Origin: Methanococcus aeolicus Nankai-3
GTDB lineage: Archaea; AGJL01; Methanococci; Methanococcales; Methanococcaceae
DNA: 64,000 nucleotides
Assembly (NCBI RefSeq): GCF_000017185.1
Contig: NC_009635.1
Location: 560,563 to 624,562, forward strand
Direction: 5' to 3'
Made by a program: the position numbers and the translations under genes. Position 1 is the stretch's first letter. Every line of letters begins with the position of its first letter. The notes below the pieces were generated by a model. It was not told the DNA's origin. It did no database searches and saw only the letters and a list, made by a program, of their open reading frames with translations. Positions 46,682 through 54,942 of this stretch are shown piece after piece.

Positions 46682-47242
46682 TTATACTTTTTCTTCCAAT
46701 TCTTTCTTTAAATCCATTGCTATTTTAACCCATTCTTCTTTATACGGTGTTTCTGATGCCATCATAACAAGACTTTTTCCATGATATGCTTTTCTAACCC
46801 GCATACCCTCAGGAAATACTCTATTCATAAAGTCCAATATCTTTAATTTAAAATCATCCTTTGCATCATGAATAACCATATCCAAATCAATATCCGAATC
46901 AGTTAGTAATTCAAATCTTGATGGTTGGTCTATTATATTTATTTTATCAAACAATTCATGGGCATAAGTTTCATCTGTTATTTTTAGCAAAGATATTGTT
47001 TTATTTGGGTCTTTTTCGTCTGGTTTTGATTCCTCCAAACTAACAATATCTCTTAATTTTATTAATTTTGATGTTGTTTTTGGGAGAGCTCCAATAATAA
47101 ATAGTGGCTCTTCTTCCATACATATCATTTTTACTTCAATTAATGATTTTCCGATTACCAAATCTTCAAGTGCAGTTTGAACTATTTTATCATATATTTT
47201 TTGGCCTGCTTCGTCTTGACATTCAACATAAATTTTAGCCAT
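46682..47242 (-). CDS. mmp17: Methanogenesis marker protein 17
   Basis: The 186-residue product begins MAKIYVECQDEAGQKIYDKI and contains ELLTDSDIDLDMVIHDAKDD and FMNRVFPEGMRVR, which I recognise as methanogenesis marker protein 17 (DUF2113). It is present in nearly all methanogens and linked with activation of methyl-coenzyme M reductase. Start ATG 47242 follows GAGTGATATC; longer starts are AT-rich and without a site. It is divergent from rlmE across a long repeat. Confidence 0.8.
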   Translation of the reverse strand: MAKIYVECQDEAGQKIYDKIVQTALEDLVIGKSLIEVKMICMEEEPLFIIGALPKTTSKLIKLRDIVSLEESKPDEKDPNKTISLLKITDETYAHELFDKINIIDQPSRFELLTDSDIDLDMVIHDAKDDFKLKILDFMNRVFPEGMRVRKAYHGKSLVMMASETPYKEEWVKIAMDLKKELEEKV

Positions 47243-47310
47243 GATATCACTCCAATTATATGTATATGTATATATGTGCATATAATTATTAATAAATTAT
47301 CTATAAATAT

Positions 47311-47648
47311 ATAGTCAATCTTTGGCCTTTTTCACTAAACCGTCTCAAAATCGCAAAGCGATTTTTACGATCGTATAAATTTTTCAGAGAAAAATTTAGA
47401 GATCCCATAATGAAAAGCTAAAATCTCTACTCCATTACCAATAAATAAAGAAATTCATTTACAAAATCTTCGATTTTGTACAAAATCCTAAAAGGATTTT
47501 GTTTACAAAAGCTATGCTTTTGTATAAAATCTCGAAGAGATTTTATTTAATAATTTCTCAAAACTCCGAAGGAGTTTTTACGACCTCAAAATTCCAGAGG
47601 AATTTTTACGATAGGATGGATAAGGGATAGTTATTGAAGATTAACTAT
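47311..47648 (+). repeat. Dispersed repeat copy 7, expanded to 338 bp
   Basis: Family ends ATAGTCAATCTTTGG and TTGAAGATTAACTATA enclose at least nine hairpins with three-base loops, for example AAAATCGC-AAA-GCGATTTT (47347-47365), TAAATTTTTC-AGA-GAAAAATTTA (47376-47398) and TACAAAATC-TTC-GATTTTGTA (47460-47480). It fills most of the divergent gap between mmp17 and rlmE; the remaining 47649-47826 is AT-rich promoter sequence for rlmE. Confidence 0.8.
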
Positions 47649-47826
47649 AAATAATACTTATTTTATACTATAATAAAATAATTTATAATAAATACTATAT
47701 TATTATTTTTAGTTGATTATATTATTATTCTTATTATTTTTCATTATTAACAATATTACATAATGTTTTTATGATATATAATATTTTTATTTAATTTAAA
47801 AATTAATCAAAATTAACTGTGATACA

Positions 47827-48636
47827 ATGGGAAAAAAAGATAAACGATGGGTAATGCAAAGAAAAAACGATTTTTACTACAAACTTGCAAAACAAAATCA
47901 TTACCGTTCAAGAGCATCATATAAATTACTTCAATTAAATGAAAAATTTGAAATAATTTACGAAGGAGATAATGTTGTGGATTTAGGTTGTGCCCCCGGT
48001 GGTTGGTTGCAAGCCTCCTATGACCTTGTGGGGGAAGATGGCTTTGTAATTGGTGTGGATTTACAAAAAGTAAAGCCATTAAGGGAAGAAAATATTGTAG
48101 CTATTCAGGGCGATATGACTAAAAAAGAAACAATAAATAAAATAATAGATTTAATGCCCTCTAAGGCTGATGTTGTAATATGCGATGCTTCACCGAATAT
48201 TAGTGGAGTTTGGGAAGTTGACCATTCTCGTTCTATTGAATTATCTTTAATGGCACTAATTGCTACAACTCATTTATTAAGAAAAAACGGTAATTTTGTG
48301 GTAAAAGTATTCCAAGGTAGTTTATTTGACCAGTATGTCCAATTATTAACAAAATACTTTAAAAAAGTCCAAACCACAAAACCTAAAGCCTCCCGTTCTG
48401 TTAGTGCCGAAGTTTATGTAATTGGAAAAAAATTTTTAGGAAAAAAATTTGATAAAAATACAGATTTTCCGATTATTAAATTAATAGAGGATAATGAATT
48501 TTTAGATAGGTATATTGAAGAAACACATGAAAAAAAAGAGGGCAATGAAACTTCTGACAATGATGAGGACAATAACAAAAACGGGCTTATGATTAAAAAA
48601 ATCAAGGAGCTCCGAGGAAAAAGAAGTAAATTATAA
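47827..48636 (+). CDS. rlmE: 23S rRNA 2'-O-methyltransferase RlmE/FtsJ
   Basis: A 269-residue SAM-dependent methyltransferase for 2'-O-methyluridine in the ribosomal A-loop. Motifs: [18 protein letters not shown], the SAM loop [23 protein letters not shown] with the catalytic Asp, and FVVKVFQGS with the catalytic Lys of the K-D-K-E tetrad. Residues after about 205 are a charged, Asn/Glu/Lys-rich tail. GTGATACA precedes the ATG. It converges with the KH gene, 12 bases apart. Confidence 0.93.
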   Translation: MGKKDKRWVMQRKNDFYYKLAKQNHYRSRASYKLLQLNEKFEIIYEGDNVVDLGCAPGGWLQASYDLVGEDGFVIGVDLQKVKPLREENIVAIQGDMTKKETINKIIDLMPSKADVVICDASPNISGVWEVDHSRSIELSLMALIATTHLLRKNGNFVVKVFQGSLFDQYVQLLTKYFKKVQTTKPKASRSVSAEVYVIGKKFLGKKFDKNTDFPIIKLIEDNEFLDRYIEETHEKKEGNETSDNDEDNNKNGLMIKKIKELRGKRSKL

Positions 48637-48648
48637 TATTTAATTAAT

Positions 48649-49209
48649 TTATTTCCAAAGTTCCAATTCTTTTCTTTTAATATCTTGCCTATGTCTTTCA
48701 AGGTATTTATACATTTTAGAGTGAGAATTTCCCCTTAATATCATATTTATGGCTTCTTTTGCTATTTGAACAGATTCATAATCTCCCAATACGGCAATTG
48801 TTTTTCCATAAACAGATACATCTGTATCAGTTAATTCTTCAATATATCTTCTGGATTTTCCACCACTTCCGATTACTCTTCCCTTTAATCTTTTGACAGC
48901 ATTATCTGAACTGGCATGTTCTGTAATATCTATTATTTCAATAATATAATCATCAGAAATTAATTTTAATGATTTTTCAGGATTAAATCCCCTGCCTATT
49001 GCCTTTATTATGTCCCTTGCTTTCCAAGTTGCCAGTGGGTCTTCCTGTTCTTTTGTGGAAAATATTGTTATTTCTCCATCTTCTTCAATATCAATTTCTA
49101 CTTTTAATTCTTTTTCTATTCTATTTTTAATTTCTCCGCCTTTTCCTACTATAACTCCAATTCTTTCTTTTGGAATTTTTAAAACTTCAACATTCATAGC
49201 TGTATCCAT
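48649..49209 (-). CDS. KH-domain RNA-binding protein (Pno1/Dim2-like)
   Basis: A 186-residue protein of two KH domains. KH1 has KERIGVIVGKGGEIKNRIEKEL (loop GKGG) near residue 15 and KH2 has GRVIGSGGKSRRYIEEL near 105, the latter matching the Pno1/Dim2 family that binds pre-40S/30S rRNA. Start ATG 49209 follows GTGATAATT. It is followed upstream on the same strand by rio1 and eif1A, an arrangement conserved in archaea that supports a role in small-subunit maturation and initiation. Confidence 0.9.
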   Translation of the reverse strand: MDTAMNVEVLKIPKERIGVIVGKGGEIKNRIEKELKVEIDIEEDGEITIFSTKEQEDPLATWKARDIIKAIGRGFNPEKSLKLISDDYIIEIIDITEHASSDNAVKRLKGRVIGSGGKSRRYIEELTDTDVSVYGKTIAVLGDYESVQIAKEAINMILRGNSHSKMYKYLERHRQDIKRKELELWK

Positions 49210-49319
49210 AATTATCACTTAAAACTATATTATTAAAATTTTTTATTTTAAAAAAATATTTGTATTATATTATACTGAGTTATAAATTAATAAAAAATAT
49301 ATAAAAATTAATATAAAAA

Positions 49320-50132
49320 TTAATATCCTATTGCTAATTCTTCTTCAATTGGTCGGAGCTCCTCCCCAGTTATATATTTAAATAATTCTTTATAATTGCA
49401 GGAAACTCCTTTTTTAATAAAGTAATTACAAACATTTTTTATATCTCTAATCAATAAAGATTTTGAAAGGGGATGCTGTATTACAACACCCTGGGAAAAG
49501 TCAATATAAACAGGCTCATTATCTTTAATCAATATATTATACTCCGATAAATCCCCATGAACAATTTGGGCATCATTGTATAATATTTTTAAATCTTCCA
49601 CAATGGTATTATATAATTTGGAGTAATCTATATCTCCATTGTAATCTTTTAATCGAGGGGCTGGAATATCTCCATCGCCCACCAATTCCATTAACATTAC
49701 ATTGTCCCGTTTTAATATTGCTTTTGAGCTATTTACATATTTATTTGCTCTTAATAGATTTCTATATTCTTTATCTACCCAGGCATGTATTATCTGTCTG
49801 GTGGAGCTCTTTCTTAAATGAAATCGTGGGTCTCCTTGGATATATTTCCACATAGTTTTAAAATCACAGGTTGAAACTCGATAAACTTTTACAGCACAAT
49901 ATTTATTATCCTTAACTGCTAAAAATACTATTGATTCCTTTCCAGAATTAATTATTCCAAGATATTCATCAACATGATTTGCATTTAAAAGTCCGAACAG
50001 TGCCAACTGGGTTTTTTTATCAAATACACTATTTTCAGTTTTGAAATCTTCCAAAAATTTCTTTTTTCTTTCAATTATTTTTTTCTGGTATTCGTTATCC
50101 AGTCGTTTTTCCTGTTTATTGGGGTTTTCCAT
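49320..50132 (-). CDS. rio1: RIO1-type serine protein kinase
   Basis: A 270-residue atypical kinase/ATPase that acts in the last steps of small ribosomal subunit maturation. The nucleotide loop is INSGKESIVFLAVKDNKYCAVKVYR (ATP-binding Lys in AVKVY), the catalytic loop VHGDLSEYNILI and the metal-binding YIDFSQGV. The STGKEA-type loop identifies the Rio1 subfamily. ATG at 50132 follows GGGGGATATT and starts 14 bases after the eif1A stop, so translation is probably coupled. Confidence 0.94.
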   Translation of the reverse strand: MENPNKQEKRLDNEYQKKIIERKKKFLEDFKTENSVFDKKTQLALFGLLNANHVDEYLGIINSGKESIVFLAVKDNKYCAVKVYRVSTCDFKTMWKYIQGDPRFHLRKSSTRQIIHAWVDKEYRNLLRANKYVNSSKAILKRDNVMLMELVGDGDIPAPRLKDYNGDIDYSKLYNTIVEDLKILYNDAQIVHGDLSEYNILIKDNEPVYIDFSQGVVIQHPLSKSLLIRDIKNVCNYFIKKGVSCNYKELFKYITGEELRPIEEELAIGY

Positions 50133-50145
50133 AATATCCCCCATT

Positions 50146-50463
50146 TTAATCATATGCTTGTTTTAAATATCCTTTTTTAGATAACCAGCTTACCTGTCCT
50201 TTTGTATATCTCCAAATAATATCACATTTCTGGTCGGATTGAACCTCCCAAGGCACTACTATTACGATATCCCCTTCTCGGACCCATATTTTTCTTTTTA
50301 ATTTTCCTGGGATTCTACCCATTCTTGTATGTCCGTCCATACATCTTACTCTTACTCTACTTGCTCCAAGCATTTGCTCTATTATTCCCAATATTTCATT
50401 GTTTTCTTCCCTTGGAGTTCTAACTCTTGTGGGTTGCTGTGGCGCCATTGGCTTCTTCTGCAA
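50146..50463 (-). CDS. eif1A: Translation initiation factor aIF1A
   Basis: A 105-residue OB-fold factor that binds the A site of the small subunit during initiation. The sequence [37 protein letters not shown] contains the OB core shared by eIF1A and IF1. The start is TTG at 50463, preceded by AGGTGATAAA; a later ATG would leave only a shorter N-terminal tail. It leads the eif1A-rio1-KH group. Confidence 0.95.
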   Translation of the reverse strand: MQKKPMAPQQPTRVRTPREENNEILGIIEQMLGASRVRVRCMDGHTRMGRIPGKLKRKIWVREGDIVIVVPWEVQSDQKCDIIWRYTKGQVSWLSKKGYLKQAYD

Positions 50464-50544
50464 TTTATCACCTATTTTTTTTATTTTATATTCATTGTTA
50501 TATTAATATGAGCTAATTAGTTTATTTTATTATTCTATATAATA

Positions 50545-50634
50545 TGTTCAAAAACTTGTTGCAAATATATTATTACCGATATTTTTAAAATTTTATTTAA
50601 TATTATGGCCCATATTGAACAAATTTTTTGAACA
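50545..50634. repeat. 90-bp element with imperfect 15-bp inverted ends
   Basis: TGTTCAAAAACTTGT at 50545-50559 and ACAAATTTTTTGAACA at 50619-50634 are inverted copies with one mismatch. The interior is AT-rich without coding. It lies in the divergent gap between eif1A and the HIT gene, possibly a miniature transposon. Confidence 0.4.
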
Positions 50635-50741
50635 CACCACAATTTGTGTTTCATAAAAAAATAATTATATACTATAATTACCATATCATTATTGTCTTAA
50701 ATATGAATGGTAGTTTATATATAAATAGTTATGGTGGAAAA

Positions 50742-51137
50742 ATGTGCATATTTTGTAAAATTGTAGATGAAGAAATACCTGCAAAAATAGTTTATGAAAC
50801 AAATACTACAATTGCCTTTTTAGATGTCAATCCAAAAACCAAGGGGCACACAATTATAATACCTAAATCTCATTATGAAACTTTTGAGGAGCTCCCTGAC
50901 AACATACTAATGGATTTAATGAAAACTATTAAAGAAGTAATAAAATTATTAAAACCATTAAATTATGAAGGATACAATATTTTAAATAATAATAAACCAA
51001 TTGCAGGTCAGGAAATTCCACATGTTCATTTTCATTTAATACCAAGATACAGCAATGAACAGGAAGAAATTATAAAAATGTCAAAATCTATAAACTGCGA
51101 TTTAGATGAAATATTATCGTGTGTTCAAAAAGATTAG
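50742..51137 (+). CDS. HIT-family nucleotide hydrolase
   Basis: A 131-residue histidine-triad protein. It begins MCIFCKIVDEEIPAKIVYE with the zinc-site cysteines C-x-x-C, has FLDVNPKTKGHTIIIPK, and the triad HVHFHLIPR near residue 100. Family members hydrolyse adenosine phosphoramidates or dinucleoside polyphosphates. ATG at 50742 follows ATGGTGGAAAA; a longer frame starting further upstream lacks a site and resembles nothing. It is transcribed alone. Confidence 0.92.
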   Translation: MCIFCKIVDEEIPAKIVYETNTTIAFLDVNPKTKGHTIIIPKSHYETFEELPDNILMDLMKTIKEVIKLLKPLNYEGYNILNNNKPIAGQEIPHVHFHLIPRYSNEQEEIIKMSKSINCDLDEILSCVQKD

Positions 51138-51438
51138 TTTTAACCGTTAGCCCATATAAACAAATGGTTTATACATATAGACCTTATTTTCTTATTTTAT
51201 AATTTATACGAGATATTAATAGCAATTATGGTTACAATATATTTATACACTAAAATATTCCAAATCATAAACTAAACAATTTTTTCGGAGCTCCCTTTCA
51301 ATTGATTATGATATTAGATTTTCTAATCAAGATATTATCATTAAAATATGTAAAAAGAAAAATATATATAAAATAAAATAACAATATTACCAAAGATATA
51401 ATTATATAGTACATTAAAAAATCTAATAGGGCGATAGA
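51138..51438. other. Gap with promoter of the corrinoid methyltransferase operon
   Basis: AT-rich, no gene. It contains one GGAGCTCC at 51287-51294 and TATA-like runs near 51360-51410 that would suit the promoter of the downstream operon. I see no clear operator. Confidence 0.5.
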
Positions 51439-52095
51439 ATGAGTGCTGAAATTTTAAATAAACTTGCAGAATCTGTTGTAAATCTAGATGAAAATGGAGC
51501 CTTGAATGCAGCGCATGATGCATTAAAAACTGGAATTCCTGCACAGGTGGCCATAATTGAAGGGTTGTGTGAAGGCATGAAATTAGTCGGTAAGAAATAT
51601 GAAGAAAAAGAGTATTTCGTTCCAGAAGTATTAATGGCCTCAAATGCCATGAATAAAGCCGTAGATGTCTTAAAACCACATGTAATAATAGATGAAGACG
51701 ATATTCCTGCTAAGATTGTAATGGGCGTAATTCAAGGAGATATTCATGAAATAGGAAAGAATATTGTAGCAATGATGACAGAAGCAGGAGGTTTTGAAAT
51801 TCATGATTTAGGTAGAAATGTACAGTGTGAAAAATTCGTAGATTATGCCATAGAAAATAACGCAGATATAATCATGATGTCTACAATGATGACAACCACA
51901 ATGTACAATATGAAAAAAGTTATTGGTATTCTGGAAGAAAAAGGTGTTAGGGATAAATTTATAGTAATGATAGGTGGAGGTCCGGTATCTTCTGCTTTTG
52001 CAAAAGAAATAGGTGCAGATGCATATACTGAAAATGCTAACGAAGCGTTAAATGTTGCCAAAGAACTCTATAAAAAACGAAATAATGGACAATAA
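51439..52095 (+). CDS. Corrinoid methyl-carrier protein (MtaC/MtbC type)
   Basis: A 218-residue protein with an N-terminal four-helix cap (residues about 1-90) and a B12-binding Rossmann domain. GDIHEIGKNI supplies the base-off histidine H103, and SxMMTTT and GGGPVSSAFAKEIGAD complete the corrinoid site. In methylotrophic methanogens and acetogens such proteins shuttle a methyl group from a substrate-specific to an acceptor methyltransferase. It leads a five-gene run with three UroD-family methyltransferases and an activator. Which substrate is used is unknown. GGGCGATAGA precedes the ATG. Confidence 0.93.
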   Translation: MSAEILNKLAESVVNLDENGALNAAHDALKTGIPAQVAIIEGLCEGMKLVGKKYEEKEYFVPEVLMASNAMNKAVDVLKPHVIIDEDDIPAKIVMGVIQGDIHEIGKNIVAMMTEAGGFEIHDLGRNVQCEKFVDYAIENNADIIMMSTMMTTTMYNMKKVIGILEEKGVRDKFIVMIGGGPVSSAFAKEIGADAYTENANEALNVAKELYKKRNNGQ

Positions 52096-52109
52096 ATAGG
52101 TGAAAAAAA

Positions 52110-53117
52110 ATGACTCCAAAAGAAAGACTTTTAGGGGCAATTACTGGAAGCGGTATTGATAGAATACCTGCGGCCCCACTTATTGGAAACTTTGCTGGAA
52201 GAATGGCAGGGTATACCGTAAATGAAATTGCAAAAGATGGAACTAAATTGGCTAAATCCTTAGAATACACATACAACATGATTAAACCAGATTTGGTAAC
52301 AATATTAACGGATTTAAGTATAGAAGCTGAGGCCATGGGTTGTGAATTGGAGTATTTTGATAATGATGTCCCAGTAGTTAAAAGGCATGTATCACTCGAT
52401 GAGATATCCATTCCGAATCCTGAAAAAGACGGAAGAATGCCCGAATTTTTAAAATGTATTGAGCATCTTGTGGAAAAAATTGGAAATGAAGTATTTATTG
52501 GAATGTGTGTCCCAGGACCATTTACAATAACGGGAAATGTTCACGGAGCAGAGAGTATGATGATGGATTTGGTAATGAATCCAGATGTTGTTAAAGAGGA
52601 AATAAAACTGGCAACAGAAACCTCAAAATTATTTATAAATGCATGCATGGATAGGGGAGCGATACCTTTAATTTGTGATCCAATAGCATCTGGTTCATTA
52701 ATAAGCCCGAAATTTTATGAGGAGTTTGCACTAAATCCCTCCAAAGAGATTGTAGATGAAATACACAAACGTGGATTACCAGCAGTATTGCATATTTGTG
52801 GGGACTCAAATCCAATACATGACCTTATGGCTGAAACCGGGGCAGATTTTTTAAGTGTTGATGCCAATGTTAATTTAAAAGAAATGAAAGAGAAAGTAGG
52901 TAAAAAAGTAGGTATAATTGGAAATATAGATCCTGGAAGCACCATATACCTTGGAAGTAAGGAAGAAGTCATTAATGAATGCAAAAAGGCAATAGAATAC
53001 GCATCAGACAATCCAAAAGGATTTATTCTTGCATCGGGTTGTGAAATACCATTAGAATCTAAGAAAGAAAATGTAAAGGCAATAGTTGAAGCATCAGAAG
53101 TCTATGGAAAAATCTAG
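52110..53117 (+). CDS. UroD-family corrinoid methyltransferase 1 (MtaA/MtbA-like)
   Basis: A 335-residue TIM-barrel protein beginning MTPKERLLGAITGSGIDRIP. The zinc site H-x-C-xn-C is intact: H228 and C230 in LHICGDSNP and C311 in ASGCEIP, as in coenzyme M methyltransferases MtaA and MtbA. Of the three paralogues it is closest in size and sequence to these, so it is the best candidate for moving the methyl from corrinoid to coenzyme M or another thiol. GGTGAAAAAA precedes the ATG, 14 bases after the corrinoid gene. Confidence 0.9.
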   Translation: MTPKERLLGAITGSGIDRIPAAPLIGNFAGRMAGYTVNEIAKDGTKLAKSLEYTYNMIKPDLVTILTDLSIEAEAMGCELEYFDNDVPVVKRHVSLDEISIPNPEKDGRMPEFLKCIEHLVEKIGNEVFIGMCVPGPFTITGNVHGAESMMMDLVMNPDVVKEEIKLATETSKLFINACMDRGAIPLICDPIASGSLISPKFYEEFALNPSKEIVDEIHKRGLPAVLHICGDSNPIHDLMAETGADFLSVDANVNLKEMKEKVGKKVGIIGNIDPGSTIYLGSKEEVINECKKAIEYASDNPKGFILASGCEIPLESKKENVKAIVEASEVYGKI

Positions 53118-53201
53118 TAAAAATCCGATAAATATTAAGATGTTATTTAACAATACCAACAATTTTAACCATATTTTTTTAAAGATGGATTGGGTGTTTT
53201 T

Positions 53202-54005
53202 ATGACGCCAAAAGAAAGAATTGATAGTGTCCTTGATGGGGGGACCAATATTCCCTCCGTCCCAATAATAAGCCCATATTTTTTAAATCTTTCATTAAAC
53301 AAAGACAAAGAACTGTTTAATTTTCATTTAAATTTATATGAGAGATATAAACCAGATTTAATCACATTAATACATGAAAATGTAAGTTTAGAAATTGAAA
53401 CTTTAAAAATACTGGGAAGGAAAATAAAAGATACATATATAACTGTTGCTTTGGACTGTCCAATATCTTACCTATCTGCAATTGACGATAACTTCATGAT
53501 AAATCTTTATTTAAAAAAAGAAGAAATTCATTCAAAAATGGACAATTATGTGGAATATCTCAAAGAAAATATTGGAATAATTATAGAAAATGAAGGAATT
53601 CCATTTTTAGGAGACCCCACTGCTCCATTCATTGGACCAAAGATGTATGAAGAGTTTGGAATACCCTATTTAAAAAAAATATTTAGATTTATAAAATCTT
53701 ACGGAGCTCCGGTATTTTTACATATATGTGGCGAATTAACTCCAATTATTGACCAGTTGAAAAAATTGGATATCGATGTTTTAAGTTTTGAAGATAGTTT
53801 GGGTGTTGTAGGAGCTCTTGACTGTGTATTGATGGGAAATATAAAGCCTAAGGATATGCTGAATGATTGCATAGACTCTAAAATAAATCAGGTTATAAAA
53901 AATAAGGGAAAACAGCACATAATAGCGACAGGTTGTGAGTTGCTTCCCAATACTCCCGAAAAAAACATTATTAAATTAATTAACTCGAGGGTGGATTATG
54001 ATTGA
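53202..54005 (+). CDS. UroD-family methyltransferase 2, compact form
   Basis: A 267-residue paralogue, about 60 shorter than the first, starting MTPKERIDSVLDGGTNIPSVP. The zinc motif is kept (FLHICGELTP and IATGCELLP), while the segments between the early barrel strands are shortened. It might be a substrate:corrinoid methyltransferase, since the operon has no MtaB, MttB or MtrH-type protein for that step. ATG at 53202 follows TTGGGTGTTTT. Its end overlaps the next gene by eight bases. Confidence 0.82.
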   Translation: MTPKERIDSVLDGGTNIPSVPIISPYFLNLSLNKDKELFNFHLNLYERYKPDLITLIHENVSLEIETLKILGRKIKDTYITVALDCPISYLSAIDDNFMINLYLKKEEIHSKMDNYVEYLKENIGIIIENEGIPFLGDPTAPFIGPKMYEEFGIPYLKKIFRFIKSYGAPVFLHICGELTPIIDQLKKLDIDVLSFEDSLGVVGALDCVLMGNIKPKDMLNDCIDSKINQVIKNKGKQHIIATGCELLPNTPEKNIIKLINSRVDYD

Positions 54006-54942
54006 CATTGAAGAAGAAGTTAAAAATAGAACTTTGATAGCACCAATGGGTGGGTGTTATATTGCAAAACTTTATGGATGCGGTAAGAAGCACCATTTTT
54101 GTAGAAATGGGGAAATTTTTGGTAAAGCACTTTGTAAGGCAAAGGAACATTTTGGCCATGATATTATCCATCTTTCCTCAGATATATATGTTGAAGTGGA
54201 AGCCATGGGATTGTACGATTGGAGCTGTATATCTGAGGGCTATGGGAAGATGGATGAAGATTTTGATTTGGATAGTTTAACGATTGATTTAGATGGTGGG
54301 AGAATTCCCGAATACAGAAAGGCAATTGAATACTGCAACTCAAAAAATAATACGGCATTTGTAAGCGTAAGTGCCCCATTTACTCTTGCAGCAATTCTGA
54401 GAGGCATTGATAGATTTATGATAGATTTAATAAAAAATGAAAAATTTGCTAAGGATTTGATTAAAAAAACTACAGAGATATCCAAAATTGTTATAGAAGA
54501 TATAAATGAGATTGCACACCCTTTTGTTGTTGATGCGGTGTCATCTTCCTCCCTTATTAGTCCAGAATTTTATAGAAAATTTGCTTTTAAACCGATAAAA
54601 AAAGTAATGAAGGCATGTGATTTTCCCATCTTACACATGTGTGGAGACATAAACCCAATATTAGATGATGTTAAAAAAACAGGAACAAAAATTATAAGCT
54701 TTGATGATAATTTAGATATTTCTAAAGCCTTTGAGGCATTTAAAGACTTAATTGTTTTTGGAAATATTGACCCTTCAATGATGTATTATTCAAAAGTAGA
54801 TAAAGTAGAAATGGAAGTAAAGAAATGTATGGAAGCTAAGGGTGGTGATTTCATATTGTCCACTGGATGTAGCCTCCCAGTGGGAGCTCCAAAGAAAAAT
54901 TTAGAGGCGTTAGTGCATTATGGGGGGTGTTATGATGTATAA
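53998..54942 (+). CDS. UroD-family methyltransferase 3
   Basis: A 314-residue paralogue. It lacks the usual MTPKER start and instead has a Cys/His-rich N-terminus (APMGGCYIAKLYGCGKKHHFC). The C-terminal zinc site is intact: ILHMCGDINP and LSTGCSLPVGAP. The sequence is clearly diverged from the other two copies, which suggests a different partner or substrate. Its start ATGATTGA overlaps the stop of the preceding gene, and its own end overlaps the activator start, so translation is coupled through the run. Confidence 0.85.
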   Translation: MIDIEEEVKNRTLIAPMGGCYIAKLYGCGKKHHFCRNGEIFGKALCKAKEHFGHDIIHLSSDIYVEVEAMGLYDWSCISEGYGKMDEDFDLDSLTIDLDGGRIPEYRKAIEYCNSKNNTAFVSVSAPFTLAAILRGIDRFMIDLIKNEKFAKDLIKKTTEISKIVIEDINEIAHPFVVDAVSSSSLISPEFYRKFAFKPIKKVMKACDFPILHMCGDINPILDDVKKTGTKIISFDDNLDISKAFEAFKDLIVFGNIDPSMMYYSKVDKVEMEVKKCMEAKGGDFILSTGCSLPVGAPKKNLEALVHYGGCYDV

